Source of the DNA: Kalmusia sp. IMI 367209 | Taxonomy: Eukaryota; Ascomycota; Dothideomycetes; Pleosporales; Didymosphaeriaceae | Length of the DNA stretch: 64,000 bases | Assembly: GCA_027946365.1 (NCBI GenBank) | Contig: JAPEUQ010000002.1 | Coordinates: 3,410,001-3,474,000 of the forward strand | Direction: 5' to 3' | Part shown: positions 1 to 10,334 of the stretch, in pieces | How positions within the stretch are numbered: the stretch's first letter is position 1 | Layout: each line of letters opens with the position of its first letter | Made by a program: the position numbers and the translations under genes | Notes under the pieces: generated by a model | What the model was told of the DNA's origin: nothing | Database searches by the model: none | The model's input: only the letters and a program-made list of their open reading frames with translations

Positions 1-734
1 ACAATCCAATTGATCAAAGACCAAAATCCAGCAACGCGAAACCTGTCACCGTCAAGACGAGCCACGTGCAGTTGAACACCGTCAAACCTACCACCTTCGT
101 TAAACGGCGTCCTTCATCCTTCATCGAGAAAAGACAACGTGCTAGCCGTTCAAGTATAAAAAACGGACCTAGCTGTACGAACAAACTCGGGGAGTCACGA
201 AGCACGAGCAAACCTCGTGATCATAACTGCTTCGAAAGCGATAACATAGCACAGCTGATCCTCCTCGAAGCCTCGCAGCGGGATAAGAAATGGCGATGAG
301 TCTTTACTTCACTCTCTGTCCGTTACCAACATGAAGCATTGTCATCGTCGTCAAGCAGGTACGTAGCAATACAAACAATCTTTGACAATTTTACATGAAG
401 GCATTGCATGTGGACACTGTTGATGCGATCCAATGAGGCCTTGAGTCGTCGATTTGTTTCGGAGCTGAACGGAGGTCTGAGTACCTTTGTAGTGCGCTGG
501 GGCGAAGTGGATCGCGGACCTGCAATTAACCAAGGCAATATGCACGTGTGGTGTATAGTCATCCCACCAATTGGGAACGGAGCGTGTTGCTCCGCACTCA
601 AGCATGCCTGCCGAATAAGATCATCTAACTGCATTAGGAAACTCGTACGTCGTCTTCCTACTATGTGGGTCAAATTGTCGAAATATAAAATGTGAGAGCT
701 GCACCGATGATTCTTGGGACGGTAGGTCATCATC
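1..734. other. Left-edge intergenic region and GH5 promoter
   Basis: No gene is supported here. Short open frames exist on both strands but show no domain, no codon bias and no good splice sites. The last 60 bases hold the TATA-like element described separately. The rest is unremarkable mixed-composition DNA. Confidence 0.5.
684..690 (+). promoter_or_regulatory. Putative TATA box of the mannanase gene
   Basis: TATAAAA lies about 45-50 bp upstream of the mannanase ATG at 735. Sequence match and position only. Confidence 0.45.
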
Positions 735-2384
735 ATGAAGGCTACTTTTGCGGTGTCGTCGTTGGTGCTCGCGGCGGAGGCTTTGAATACTGGTGCGCTA
801 CCGTGGTCGAAGAAGCACCATGCACTTGATCCCAAAGATTTTGTCTATGTTGATGGGTTGAGATTGAAAGATTCGAAAGGTCTTCATTACATCACTGTAG
901 GGTTTCATCCGTCTTAATAGTCCCAATTGCTTCTATTTCTTGTATCTAAAGATTGCTGACCATTGCGAAGGGTCTCAACTATTGGGCATGTATGAATCTC
1001 GCAGCCGATCAATCCCAAGGCGGAAACTACTCCCGTCTGGTCACCGAGCTTGACCAAATGGCTGTGAGTAAAGTCAAGTGCAACTTGGTTTCAACAATCC
1101 ACTCACGTTATCTTTGCACATAGGCTAAAGGCGTAAATCACCTCCGCATCATGGCCTCCTCCGAAGGCGCGCCCACCCCGCAACCTTTCCGTATGAACCC
1201 TCCACTCATGGATGCCCCGGGAAAGTACAACGAGAAGATCTTCCGCGGCCTCGATATTTGCCTTGACGAACTTTCCAAGCGCGGCATCCGTGCAACTATG
1301 ACACTCAACGACGAATGGCAGTGGTCCGGCGGCTTCGCGCAGTACATTTCCTGGGCAACAAATGCCTCCATTCCGTACCCTCCGTCGTGGAACTTGACCA
1401 AAGAGCCACAGCGTCCGACGCCGGGCACGGGCTGGGGTGACTACTCCAACACGACGGATGGCGCACACTCGTACAACGAATTCACCGACTTCGCTAACGA
1501 GATCTACGTCAACGAAGTGGCGGAGGGATGGTATAAAGACCATATCAAGGCCGTTATGACGCGCAAGAATACAGTGAACGGCAGGATATACAACGAAGAC
1601 GCCACGGTAATGACATGGCAGCTTGCCAACGAGCCGCAATCGCTCGGCTCCTATTCGCCCTCGGACCCGCTGTTCCCCTGGATCTCCCGCATCTCAGCAT
1701 ACATCCGCTCGCTGGGGCCCAAGCAGCTCATCTCCGTGGGCCTAGAAAGCAAGCAGGGCGAAGCCATCTTCAAAGCCGTGCACAACTTTACCACGGTCGA
1801 TTACGCGACGACGCACTGCTGGGTGCAGAACTGGGGCATCTACGATATGAATGATCCTAGTGAGGCGAATCTCAAAGCTGCGCAGGACTTTGCAAAACAG
1901 TTCATCAATGATACGAGTAGGTGGGCGAAAGATGTGGGTAAGCCTGTTTTTCTCGAGGAGTTTGGCATGGCGAGGGATAACTGGGAGAATCTGGATAAAG
2001 AATATCCGTACCTTAGCTCGGCACATACCACGCACAAGGATGCATATTTCAACGTGAGTCACTTTGCTCATTCTCATTCTTTATAACAGAGATGATATGG
2101 AAGAAGGGAAGCTGACACGCAAGCAGACCATTATCGGCGCCGTAGTAGACGACTTCAAGAGCGGTGGCCCATATGTTGGGTCTTGTCCCTGGGCGTACGG
2201 TGGCATATGGCGGCCTGAAACACAGCATGCGAATGAGTTCGGGATGGTGTGGGCTGGAGATCCACCGCATGAGAGCCCTGGGTGGTATGACTTGTACGAC
2301 ACGGATGAGGCGATGAACATCGTGGCGAGGCAGCAGAAGGATATCGCGGCTTGGATCAAGAATAATGGGACAAGTGGGTATTAG
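735..2384 (+). CDS. Secreted GH5 (GH5_7-like) endo-1,4-beta-mannosidase
   Basis: Four exons: 735-896, 971-1063, 1124-2053 and 2127-2384, giving 480 aa with phase closing at every junction. A hydrophobic N-terminus (residues 1-15, ending near AEA) looks like a signal peptide, so the enzyme is probably secreted to cut mannan backbones in plant walls. The second exon opens with GLNYWACMNL and the third contains WQLANEPQ, whose Glu (about residue 255) is the expected acid/base. FLEEFG at about 361-366 carries the expected nucleophile Glu. Both motifs are the hallmark of clan GH-A family 5 mannanases. The protein is longer than the classical ~380-aa fungal mannanases, but I see no separate carbohydrate-binding module. 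The last intron acceptor (CAG before ACCATTATC) was chosen because it preserves phase. It converges on the FrnE-like gene downstream. Confidence 0.88.
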
Positions 2385-2764
2385 ACGAGTCACAAGTCCA
2401 GTCAAAAATGTTGGTGGTGTAAAGAGGACTGGGATCTGCAACCCGTTGGACTTTCCGTCGTATATTGTAGATTTTCTCCGTGTCAGAAAAAAAACATTCG
2501 AGTGGGCATTGTATATAGCATGAAGCCAAAAAGTATTCTCGAGCAACGAAACCCTGAGCTTGAATTTCCTACTACGACGAAGAATGCTGACTTGAAACAA
2601 CAGGTTGATGTACAGCGCTAATATGTGCAAGTTAGATTACACCTCTAGCCATATAGCACACAGTCCGTCCTATGTATTGTATAGCCCACGGTGACTCAAG
2701 TGATAATAACGTGGGTCAGTACGCTTGCTCTACCACTATAAAGCGCCATTAGGCCAACCAATGA
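2385..2764. other. Convergent 3' intergenic region
   Basis: This 380-bp spacer lies between the ends of two convergent genes. It is AT-richer than the coding flanks and probably holds both 3' UTRs. I see no gene in it. Confidence 0.6.
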
Positions 2765-3572
2765 TTAACATTTGCTGCCCGTACTGATACCAGCTGAGCC
2801 GCCCTCCTGCCTCTTCAACCTCTCAAACAACTGCACAAAGGCCGCCGGCTCCTGCGCTCCCCCCACCTCATACTTGCCGTTGATGGTGAAGTTTGGCACG
2901 CCGTGGATATTTTGGGCATACGCATCTTGGACCTCCTTGTCGACTTCCGGGCCACCCTTGCCGGCTTCGAGCCATTCTTTTGCCTCGTTCTTGTCGAGAC
3001 CCGCTTTCTCGGCGGCTTCAAGAAGAGTCTGCTGCGAGGTTATGTCCTTTTCGTTTTCGAAATAGGCAGCGAAGAGCTCTTCAATGACGCGAGTCTGCAT
3101 CTGAGGGCCTTTAGTTTTGCCGAGTTGGATTAATCCTGCTTGTAGTTAGACGGATCTGTAATTATGTTGAAAGGTAAGGAGAAACTGACTATGCGAGTCT
3201 CGCGTGTTCCCCGTCTTTCCTCCGAATTTGAAGTTGATACCCTCCTGTTGGCCTAGCGCACCCAGCATCTGGAAGATGCCTTGAGTCCTCTGCTCGCCAA
3301 ACTTGGACCGGTAGTAGCCGGCCTTGTCGATGCCGGTCTTGGGCGCATCAGGGTTGAGATAGAAGGGGAACCAGTTCGTTGAGAATGTGTCATCCGAGTC
3401 GGGATGCGCGGCTTTATATGCGGCAATGCCTTTCTCAAGGCGCTTCTTGCCGACATAGCACCAGCTATTACATTGGTCAGATTTGTGTTACGGCTTACAT
3501 GTTGATGCAAACCGAAAGAGAAACTTACGGACACACCGTATCTGAGACGACGTCGATGTTAAAGTTCGTCAT
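2765..3572 (-). CDS. DsbA-family (FrnE-like) thioredoxin-fold oxidoreductase
   Basis: Three exons, transcribed right to left: 3529-3572, 3190-3464 and 2765-3135, giving 229 aa. The N-terminus reads MTNFNIDVVSDTVCPWCYVG. The CPWC active site (residues 14-17) is split by the first intron. The middle holds the helical insertion typical of the DSBA/2-hydroxychromene isomerase group, and the C-terminal part contains HGVPNFTING, the cis-Pro loop region with GVP before the final beta strand. Family members are cytosolic disulfide oxidoreductases of mostly unknown substrate. No signal peptide or membrane segment is visible. Start choice: the ATG at 3572 is the only one that places CPWC correctly. The fold assignment is firm; the physiological role is not known. 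Confidence 0.88.
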
Positions 3573-4971
3573 TTTGCGGAGGCTCGCCTTGAACGCCACG
3601 ATGAAGGTTCAGAGGTTGCTCGAGGGAAGTCGTGTATATCTTATGTAGTCGTGCGGAAGTCGTCCGTTGTTAAAGTGAAGGCGATGCTGACAAATTAGCA
3701 CGGTTTTGGAAAGCACGCTCGCCGAAAGATGGCGATTGGTCACGTAATGGCGAATTGCCGGTATATAAAACGCGCTCAAGTTGGTGATGACCGGCGTTGA
3801 AGACGATGTTCACGATGACATGGGATTTCCTCCACAAACGTTTGTTGGCATATATACAAGCTTCGTTCGCGATGACTTGGTGGATTGATCTCTGCTCGAA
3901 AGAAGCAAGCGGATGACTGAGGCAACATCTGGAAACGAGCAATAGTCGCTTTCGTAACATATTTCTGGCACGGAGGACCATTGTATCACTAGACGTATAT
4001 CATTGAGTTGCAACATTTGGGTACCCAAGGCGTTCTCATGTGAAAGCACGTGATCATGTTCCATTTCGGGTGCACACGTGCGAGGACCAAATCTATTCGC
4101 CTTTGTTCATTTTCTCTCACGTTCTCGTCCAATAATCAAGGAGTAGGCTTATTCGCTAGTTGATGAACAATCACGATGGTAGTCCGGATCCATGGATGTT
4201 CTTTGGTTCAGGGGTCAGACTAGCTTTCTGATCGTGGTCGTCCCTCGTCGCATTGAGCATCCTACTGCGGCGTAGCTAGCCCAACTGAGAAGCGTTAAGA
4301 AGGCGTATGCCGCGGACATGTTTAGCTGCGCGCTTCCGGGTAAGACGTCGAGTTCTCACCCAGCATGGTCAACAATGGTTTGCGGCGGCGTGGCCGGCTG
4401 ATGTTGGATCCCGTGTGGAGGCACAGTCGGGGGCCGTAGAGCCTGCTCTACTTTGCGCTGCATGTTCACAGGTCTGCCACGAATCGACACGAGTCTGGCG
4501 AAGTGTAGTCCAGCAATGGTTGAGCAATTCGCCGCCCACAACTGTGGCGTGTTGGTAGGGTCACATCGGTTTCCAAGGAGCGTAGTCTAGCAACGACGGA
4601 CCTTGCGGGGGGACCCCTTGGCTAATGCAGGGCATCGAAATAAGCCTACTTTTATGCGAAACATGCCGCGAAACAACGCAGAGTGCTGACTTCTGCTCTC
4701 CTGTAAACAGTTGCGATCGTGCTCCAAGTCATCCTTCACTCACTGTGCCTGACGTTGTTTGCCCGCCGCTCCTCCACACTCTAACGCTCGCCAAGCTCAC
4801 AGCCACGGATCGCCCGCGGCTATCAGCCGTCGACGTCGACTTGACAGCGCAGAATCTATATTTGGCCTCGAGACAGTAACCCCCAAACATCGCCCGATTA
4901 GCCAGCTCCGAGTACCTGGCTACGGTTTCAGCGCACGACAGCTCCACGAACTCAACACCACACCGCACAGC
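3573..4971. other. 1.4-kb intergenic region
   Basis: This spacer between divergent genes contains only short overlapping frames on both strands, none with a recognisable motif or consistent exon structure. The right-hand 350 bp is pyrimidine-rich and GC-richer, as expected of the 5' leader of the coiled-coil gene at 4972. A TATATAAAA at 3762-3770 has no plausible gene in the matching direction. Confidence 0.5.
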
Positions 4972-6954
4972 ATGTCGACCACGGCGAGAAAACCGGCCCC
5001 GCCAGCAACCCCTGGCCGCGATCAAGCGAGCAAAGTCGCGTCCACGCCAGCAACCGCTGCCCGCCGCGGCTCAACCCCGAACGCAAACGGCACAAATGGC
5101 GTTACAAGGACGCGCTCCACCAGATCGGGTGTCAATGGCTCGCCTGTGTCTGCGCGCGCAGCTGTCAGGAAGCCCGGTCACCTTTCGAATCTCAGCATGA
5201 GTGCATCGCAGGCCGATAGCAACGACGAAGATGCCCGGGAGGAAGCCGCCGCATACATGGCCGACCTGAAGGAACGTCTGCAGAAGGCAGAGATCGAGGC
5301 CGACGAGCGCCAGAAGCAGGTAGATGTCCTCAACGCACGGCTGGACGATGCGCTCAAAGAGCAGTCCAAGCTCGAGGAGCGCGCGCACGAAGAGGAGGAG
5401 AAGGCCGAGTCGCTCGAAGTCGAGAAGCGGGAGCTCATACGTCAGCAACGCGAACTCGAAGGCATCTACGAAACAGAACGAGCACAGGCTATGAAAGACA
5501 AGGAAGACGCGCAAACGCGTGTAGAAGAGCTACAAGAGACCATCCAGAGACTGAAAGAGACCATGGCGAAGAAGAATGTCGAGACCAGCGACGGCGAGGA
5601 CGGGAGGCTGTCGCGAACATGTGAGACACCACGTTCCGAAACTATACACATACCTCCAGACTGACACATCATAGCGAGTTTCCGCAATAACTTATCTCGC
5701 AATAGCTCCTCCCAAAATGTTGACACGGCCAGCTCATTCGCACCGCCGTCTTCTGTCCAGCGAAGCGACTCGCGCAACCACTCCAAGCTCATTCACCAGA
5801 AAGACAAGGTCATTGAGGATCTGCGCCTTGAACTCGCCGAACTCCACATCAAGCTTGTGGAGATGGATAATGCTGGCGGAGGCCGTCTGCGCGAACTGGA
5901 GAAGCAGATGGTCGATATCCGTATGGCAAACGCCAGGCTCATCGAAGACAACGAGAGCTTTCAGCTTTTGCTGGGAGAGAAGACACTGAACGGAGATCTG
6001 AGCCGCGGCGACTTCCTACGTCCGTCGTCCTCCCATGAAGAGCGCGCTCCTTCACGCAACGGACCCCTGAACAGCCTCGCCGATGAACTTGAAGACGTCG
6101 AAGGCGAAGAACCCGAAGTCGTTCGCAAGCTAGAGCACGAGGTCAACAGTCTTAAAGACCAGAACAAGGCCTTGACCCTTTACATTAATAAGATCATCGG
6201 CCGGCTACTCCAGCATCAAGGCTTTGAATCTGTGCTCGGTGGCGACGAAGACGAGAGCTCCGGAACTGCTGCGCCAAACACCAACAAGGAGCTCCCGCCA
6301 CCGCCTCCCCCGAAGGAAAATGAGCAGCCCGCAGAAGGCGGCTTCCTCCAACGAGCGAAGTCAGTCATGGGCGCCGGCCGCAACAAACCCCGGCCCATGA
6401 GCTACGCCGCTGCTCCTCGCAGCAACCTGAACGAGGATCCCTCTACTGCACCAAGCATTCCACTACAGCGCTCGAACACGACGAGAGCTCCTAGCAGCGA
6501 AAATTATCACCGCCACTCCACCTCCGAGATGCCTCCTCCTGTGGCAAATGTCGTTACTAACATGTTCCGCGCGCCCCCTCCGGCTGCCATGCCTGGCCAG
6601 ATATCGCCTGGTGTCGTCTCGCCGCGGAATTCGTTCTTCGGCATCCCAATTAGCACGGGCAACAGCAACCCCTCGTCCCGAGTCCCATCAACCGGCGCTC
6701 CACCACCCAAGGATGATAAGGACGAGAAAGACGATGCAAAGTCAACATCGGAGACCTCGCATGTGGATACACCCAGCCCGCCCCGCCGCGAGATGACCAG
6801 CACCATGACAGGAAAGCAAATGCGACCTCTCCGCCTTGTGCAAAACAGCGAGGAAGAGATGCGCGCCAAGAAAGCTGCGAACCGGGCCTCCTGGTTTGGC
6901 GGCTTCTCCATGTTCAGCAACAACCAAGAGCAGAAGGCACCTGAAGGGTTCTAA
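4972..6954 (+). CDS. Conserved fungal coiled-coil protein ('M protein repeat' type)
   Basis: Two exons, 4972-5620 and 5675-6954, give 642 aa. The first 90 residues are Ser/Thr/Pro/Ala-rich and basic (MSTTARKPAPPATPG...). Residues of about 90-215 form a long heptad coiled coil rich in Glu/Lys/Arg. After the intron a second coiled-coil block carries KDKVIEDLRLELAELHIKL and a third carries VRKLEHEVNSLKDQNKALT. The remaining C-terminal third is disordered, with a Pro run (ELPPPPPPKENE) and a conserved-looking end (SWFGGFSMFS). Proteins of this build are commonly annotated 'M protein repeat protein' in ascomycetes. Function is unknown; a cytoskeletal or scaffold role would be inference from coiled coil alone. 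The ATG at 4972 begins the basic region; the frame stays open further upstream but that part looks like leader. Confidence 0.75.
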
Positions 6955-7419
6955 TCCCGTCCACTCCCCTCTCACATTCTGACATGCATATTCTTATTTC
7001 ACTTGGATGGATCTACTTAGGCCTGCACATTATAGGACTGGGACATGATGTTATGCAACCATAGTATTTCATTCTTCATCGATGCGACAATGCAGGATAG
7101 GAGCAAGCTTGGCTTCGGCTTGGATGCTATCCGATTCGATACGAATGGTGCGGAATTAGGATTGAATGGAATGGAAGGTCTGCTTTCTTCTCGAACAACT
7201 TGAGTATACCCCCGGCTTTAGAGTTGCCCTTTTCAGATGGTTTGGGTGAGGTTGGCGTTTGGATCCCCTTGTCGTAGATATAATGCATTTTATGATTTTC
7301 TACGTTGTTCCCTCCCTCTCAAGTCTAAATGTTTCGAACACTAGGCCGACACATGATACTCTTCCTCCCATTTACCTTCATCTAAACCTCTCAGCATTCT
7401 TGACCCGTCATACTTTTCT
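6955..7419. other. Convergent intergenic region
   Basis: This 465-bp spacer lies between the coiled-coil gene and the O-methyltransferase locus. It is AT-rich, probably the two 3' UTRs. Nothing else is seen. Confidence 0.6.
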
Positions 7420-8851
7420 TCAAGCCAGTTCCACCTCAATGATCTTCTCCGCACTCCCTTCACAATCCCAGATCTTGGCGATCTTCAGTCCCGTACTTTC
7501 TATGAGGGCTCGCCACATCTCCTCTGTCCTCTCCTGCGCCGAATGAACTGTTAGCATCAGCATATCAACACTGGAGTCGAACCACTTCGCCCCCACATTC
7601 GGCACCACAATCTCATTCAGCAGCACTTTACTATGGCCCCTTTTCATAGCAGGCACAAGCTGAGTGAGCATCTTCCTGCACGACTCGTCGGGCCAGTCGT
7701 GGAGCACATGGTGCAGGTAGTACGCCTTTGCGCCGACGATAGGCTGCGGGGTAAAAGCGTCATGGACCTGCGCAGTGATGTCCGAGGGAAAAGAGGACGG
7801 GGAGATTTCTGATTGTCATGGGGAGATCCTGGAGCACCAACTTGCCAGGCATGCTCGGAAATGCTTTGTGAAAGTCGATGAGGTCGTGGCCGAAGCTGCC
7901 GCCGATGTCGACCAGGAGCGTGGCATCCGGGTCCTGCGGATCGCCCAGTATCTGCGCGACGTCGACCGTCTCGAACCATTTCTTGGACAGCGTCTTGAAC
8001 TCCATGTGCGCTTTGAAGTCGTCGAGTTGCGACTCCATGCCCGGTTGCGCTAGCCAATCGAAATAGTGCAGGTCGGTGCCTATGGCGTATTTGAACGCTG
8101 TTGCATCCTTGTCGATTGGGTTTTTATAGCCAGTGTTTCGCAGGAATTCTGGGAGCTTGTGATTGATGGCGTTGGTGACGTCATATCTGAACGGTATTGT
8201 TAGCTGTTATGTTGAGTTTGAAGGGAATGGCATGAAGGGGGAGGAAAGGGGAGTCAGTACACGTTCTTAGTCATGCCGACTGCAATGCGGGTTGCTAGGG
8301 CGTGTGTGATAGGCGTGGGCTCGAATTCATTTTCGCCTGTTTCTCGGACGAAGTCGGCGGTGTTGAGATGCTTGAGGAAGCGTGCTGAGACACTGTGTCA
8401 ATATTCATATGCTCCCTTCGTGCTTGGATACTCACATAAAAGCACAGGATCACAGCCTGTAACTCCTGCAAGCTTTTCTACCGTCTTTGACTTCCCCTCA
8501 TCTGCTACCATCGCGTCAAATAACTTCAAATCGAATCTACAGATCACATTTAGACAAAGCTACCTCCGACAGCATCTGTGCATTTCACTTACCCGACACG
8601 TATGATGGCCCAGATGAACGGCTAATTTCGGATTAGAGGAGGGGTAATACACAACGTCGAAGAGAAAACATACCATCTGCCAGTTCAACTTCGCCAGTAC
8701 CTCAAACGGGGGGCTCCAGCTCATGAACCAACTGCCTCGCTGCCCGCAGGAGCTCAGCTCTGGAAGTATCGCTTCCTTCCTTCAAGAACGCATCGCCTTT
8801 ACTGTGCAGGCCCTGCAGCATATATTTAACCTCTGGAGTTGCTTCGGACAT
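7420..8851 (-). pseudogene. SAM-dependent O-methyltransferase with two single-base frameshifts
   Basis: Homology-guided exons run right to left: 8674-8851, 8593-8621, 8436-8536, 8261-8384 and 7420-8186. They give about 398 codons, the usual COMT-type length, only if one base is ignored in the G6 run at 8708-8713 and one in the G4 run at 7799-7802. The product looks like fungal small-molecule O-methyltransferases: N-terminal dimerisation helices, SAM motif I LVDIGGSFGHDL in the last exon, and the catalytic-His region VLHDWPDES. Without the two corrections the frame stops just after HELEPPV and just after the SAM motif. The first stop could be bypassed by splicing from GTTTGA inside exon 1, at the cost of 11 codons; the second cannot. 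The sequence either contains errors at G runs or this is a recently decayed gene. Substrate unknown; no other pathway enzyme adjoins it. Confidence 0.78.
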
Positions 8852-9597
8852 CTCGGAATGCGGGAAATTTGTGTGAAGAGGGGATTGAGCGAGTTTGAGA
8901 AGCAGCACGAAAGTTATAACAGATATATAGACCTAACGACCACTCATCAGGCAACAAGTGTTCGTCTACGGGCGTTAACCGGGAGGCCGAGGACATCTGT
9001 TAACGGGCTTCCGGTTTATCGTTTCGTGTACACTGCATGAGATCGCCCAATGCAGATGCACGTTTTCAGCCAACCAACGGGGTGTGAGTGTATGCAGGCT
9101 AACCCGAAGTGATCACACTTAGGATGGTACGCCTTCAGATCCGATTTTGGGGAGTGAGTGCTTACATCAGCCCCAAATGGAGCTTCTCTAGGACAGCTTC
9201 ACGGTGTGTATCTTTTCTAGGATGGGGCTAAAGGTTGTAGAATAAGTACTATCTCTTCTGCCTGCCTATTGGTGTCGTTTCGTGCTCAAGTACCCAAGTT
9301 TGAACTTGTGGAAGCTGTTGAAACCCTAGGGTAACAGGCGACACCGAGTATATTTCCATCATAATGAGTAATAAAGACCCATTAAGAACCGCGTACCTGA
9401 AAATGCGAAGAATTAAGCGTCAATAGCATTATAAATGAACGTCTGTCGTATAGGCATTATTCATTCTAATTCCACAATTAGTGCACTGCATCTTTACGCC
9501 TTTCGAATACTCACATACACTGTAATGTCCGAATCTCCTCATCCTAATTAGAAACAAACCAAACCAACCTAAAAATGCGCGACCTCCCTTCTCTCCA
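8852..9597. other. Intergenic region
   Basis: This 746-bp spacer includes TATATAT near 8924-8931, about 75 bp upstream of the O-methyltransferase start. The rest holds no supportable gene. Confidence 0.5.
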
Positions 9598-9930
9598 TTA
9601 ATACCTCACCCTGCTAACACTCCTCCTCACCTCCCCAAAGCTCCCCCGACTCCCCCTATAATCATCCCTAATAACATCCCTCTCCCTCACCACACTCCTA
9701 CTCCGCCTCCTCGGCTCCTCCACGTACTCAATCACTCTGGGCGCACTCCTGCGATAATCGTCGTCGTACTGGATATACCTCTCTTCAGAGCGACGGAAAG
9801 ACGAGCGCCTGTCATGCGGGATGCGCACGACGCCGGGCGGCGGGTGCGCCGAGTAGCGTGAGCGGTGGGCCGGCGGATCGACGACGGAGCCGCGGGTTGT
9901 GTAGGTTGGTTTTGTGGTGAAGAGGCACAT
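9598..9930 (-). CDS. Small Arg/Ser-rich hypothetical protein
   Basis: A single open frame of 110 aa starts with a true ATG at 9930 (MCLFTTKPTYTTRGSVV). It is strongly basic, with repeated RRS/RRR and YDDDYRRSAP patterns, and the C-terminal half alternates Arg/Ser with Asp/Glu. No domain, signal peptide or membrane segment is visible, and it is probably disordered. Third-position C/G preference and a clear ATG favour a real gene over chance, but I do not recognise a family with known function. Confidence 0.5.
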   Translation of the reverse strand: MCLFTTKPTYTTRGSVVDPPAHRSRYSAHPPPGVVRIPHDRRSSFRRSEERYIQYDDDYRRSAPRVIEYVEEPRRRSRSVVRERDVIRDDYRGSRGSFGEVRRSVSRVRY

Positions 9931-10334
9931 TGTGTTGTGGTGTTGTTTTGAGTTGAGAACCGACAGAGGATGAACGTGATTGGGTGGGGATTATGTGCTC
10001 AATTGGTCGGTAGGAATGGACTGTGTATGGCGGGTGTGTAGTGAGAGTATGTACAGGCGATCGCAGCAGGGGATTGACCGTTAATAACAAAACGAATGGA
10101 CGGGGGGTTATGTAGGTGGATGGTTGGTGGTGTTGTGCAACCTTGGAAGTGCGACCTTGATGACGTCAAGCGTCGCAGTACCAAGACGACGCCGGTCAGC
10201 TTCTGTGGTGGTGAGATTCCATGGCAAGACACTTGAGAGTCAGATACAAAATTTTATAGTTATTGAGTGGTATCTAATGACAAGTCTATATATCGCGACG
10301 CATGTAACGATCAACACCTAGGCTTTTAGGCACA
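9931..10334. other. Intergenic region
   Basis: This 404-bp spacer lies between the small Arg-rich gene and the 3' end of ATM1. No gene or strong motif is seen. Confidence 0.55.

Noticed and set aside
3762..3770. TATATAAAA on the plus strand
   Set aside because: No plus-strand gene begins within the expected distance; the nearby minus-strand gene would read it in the weaker orientation.
4307..4558. 83-codon Arg/Val-rich frame
   Set aside because: Composition reflects local GC content; no family and no supporting exons.
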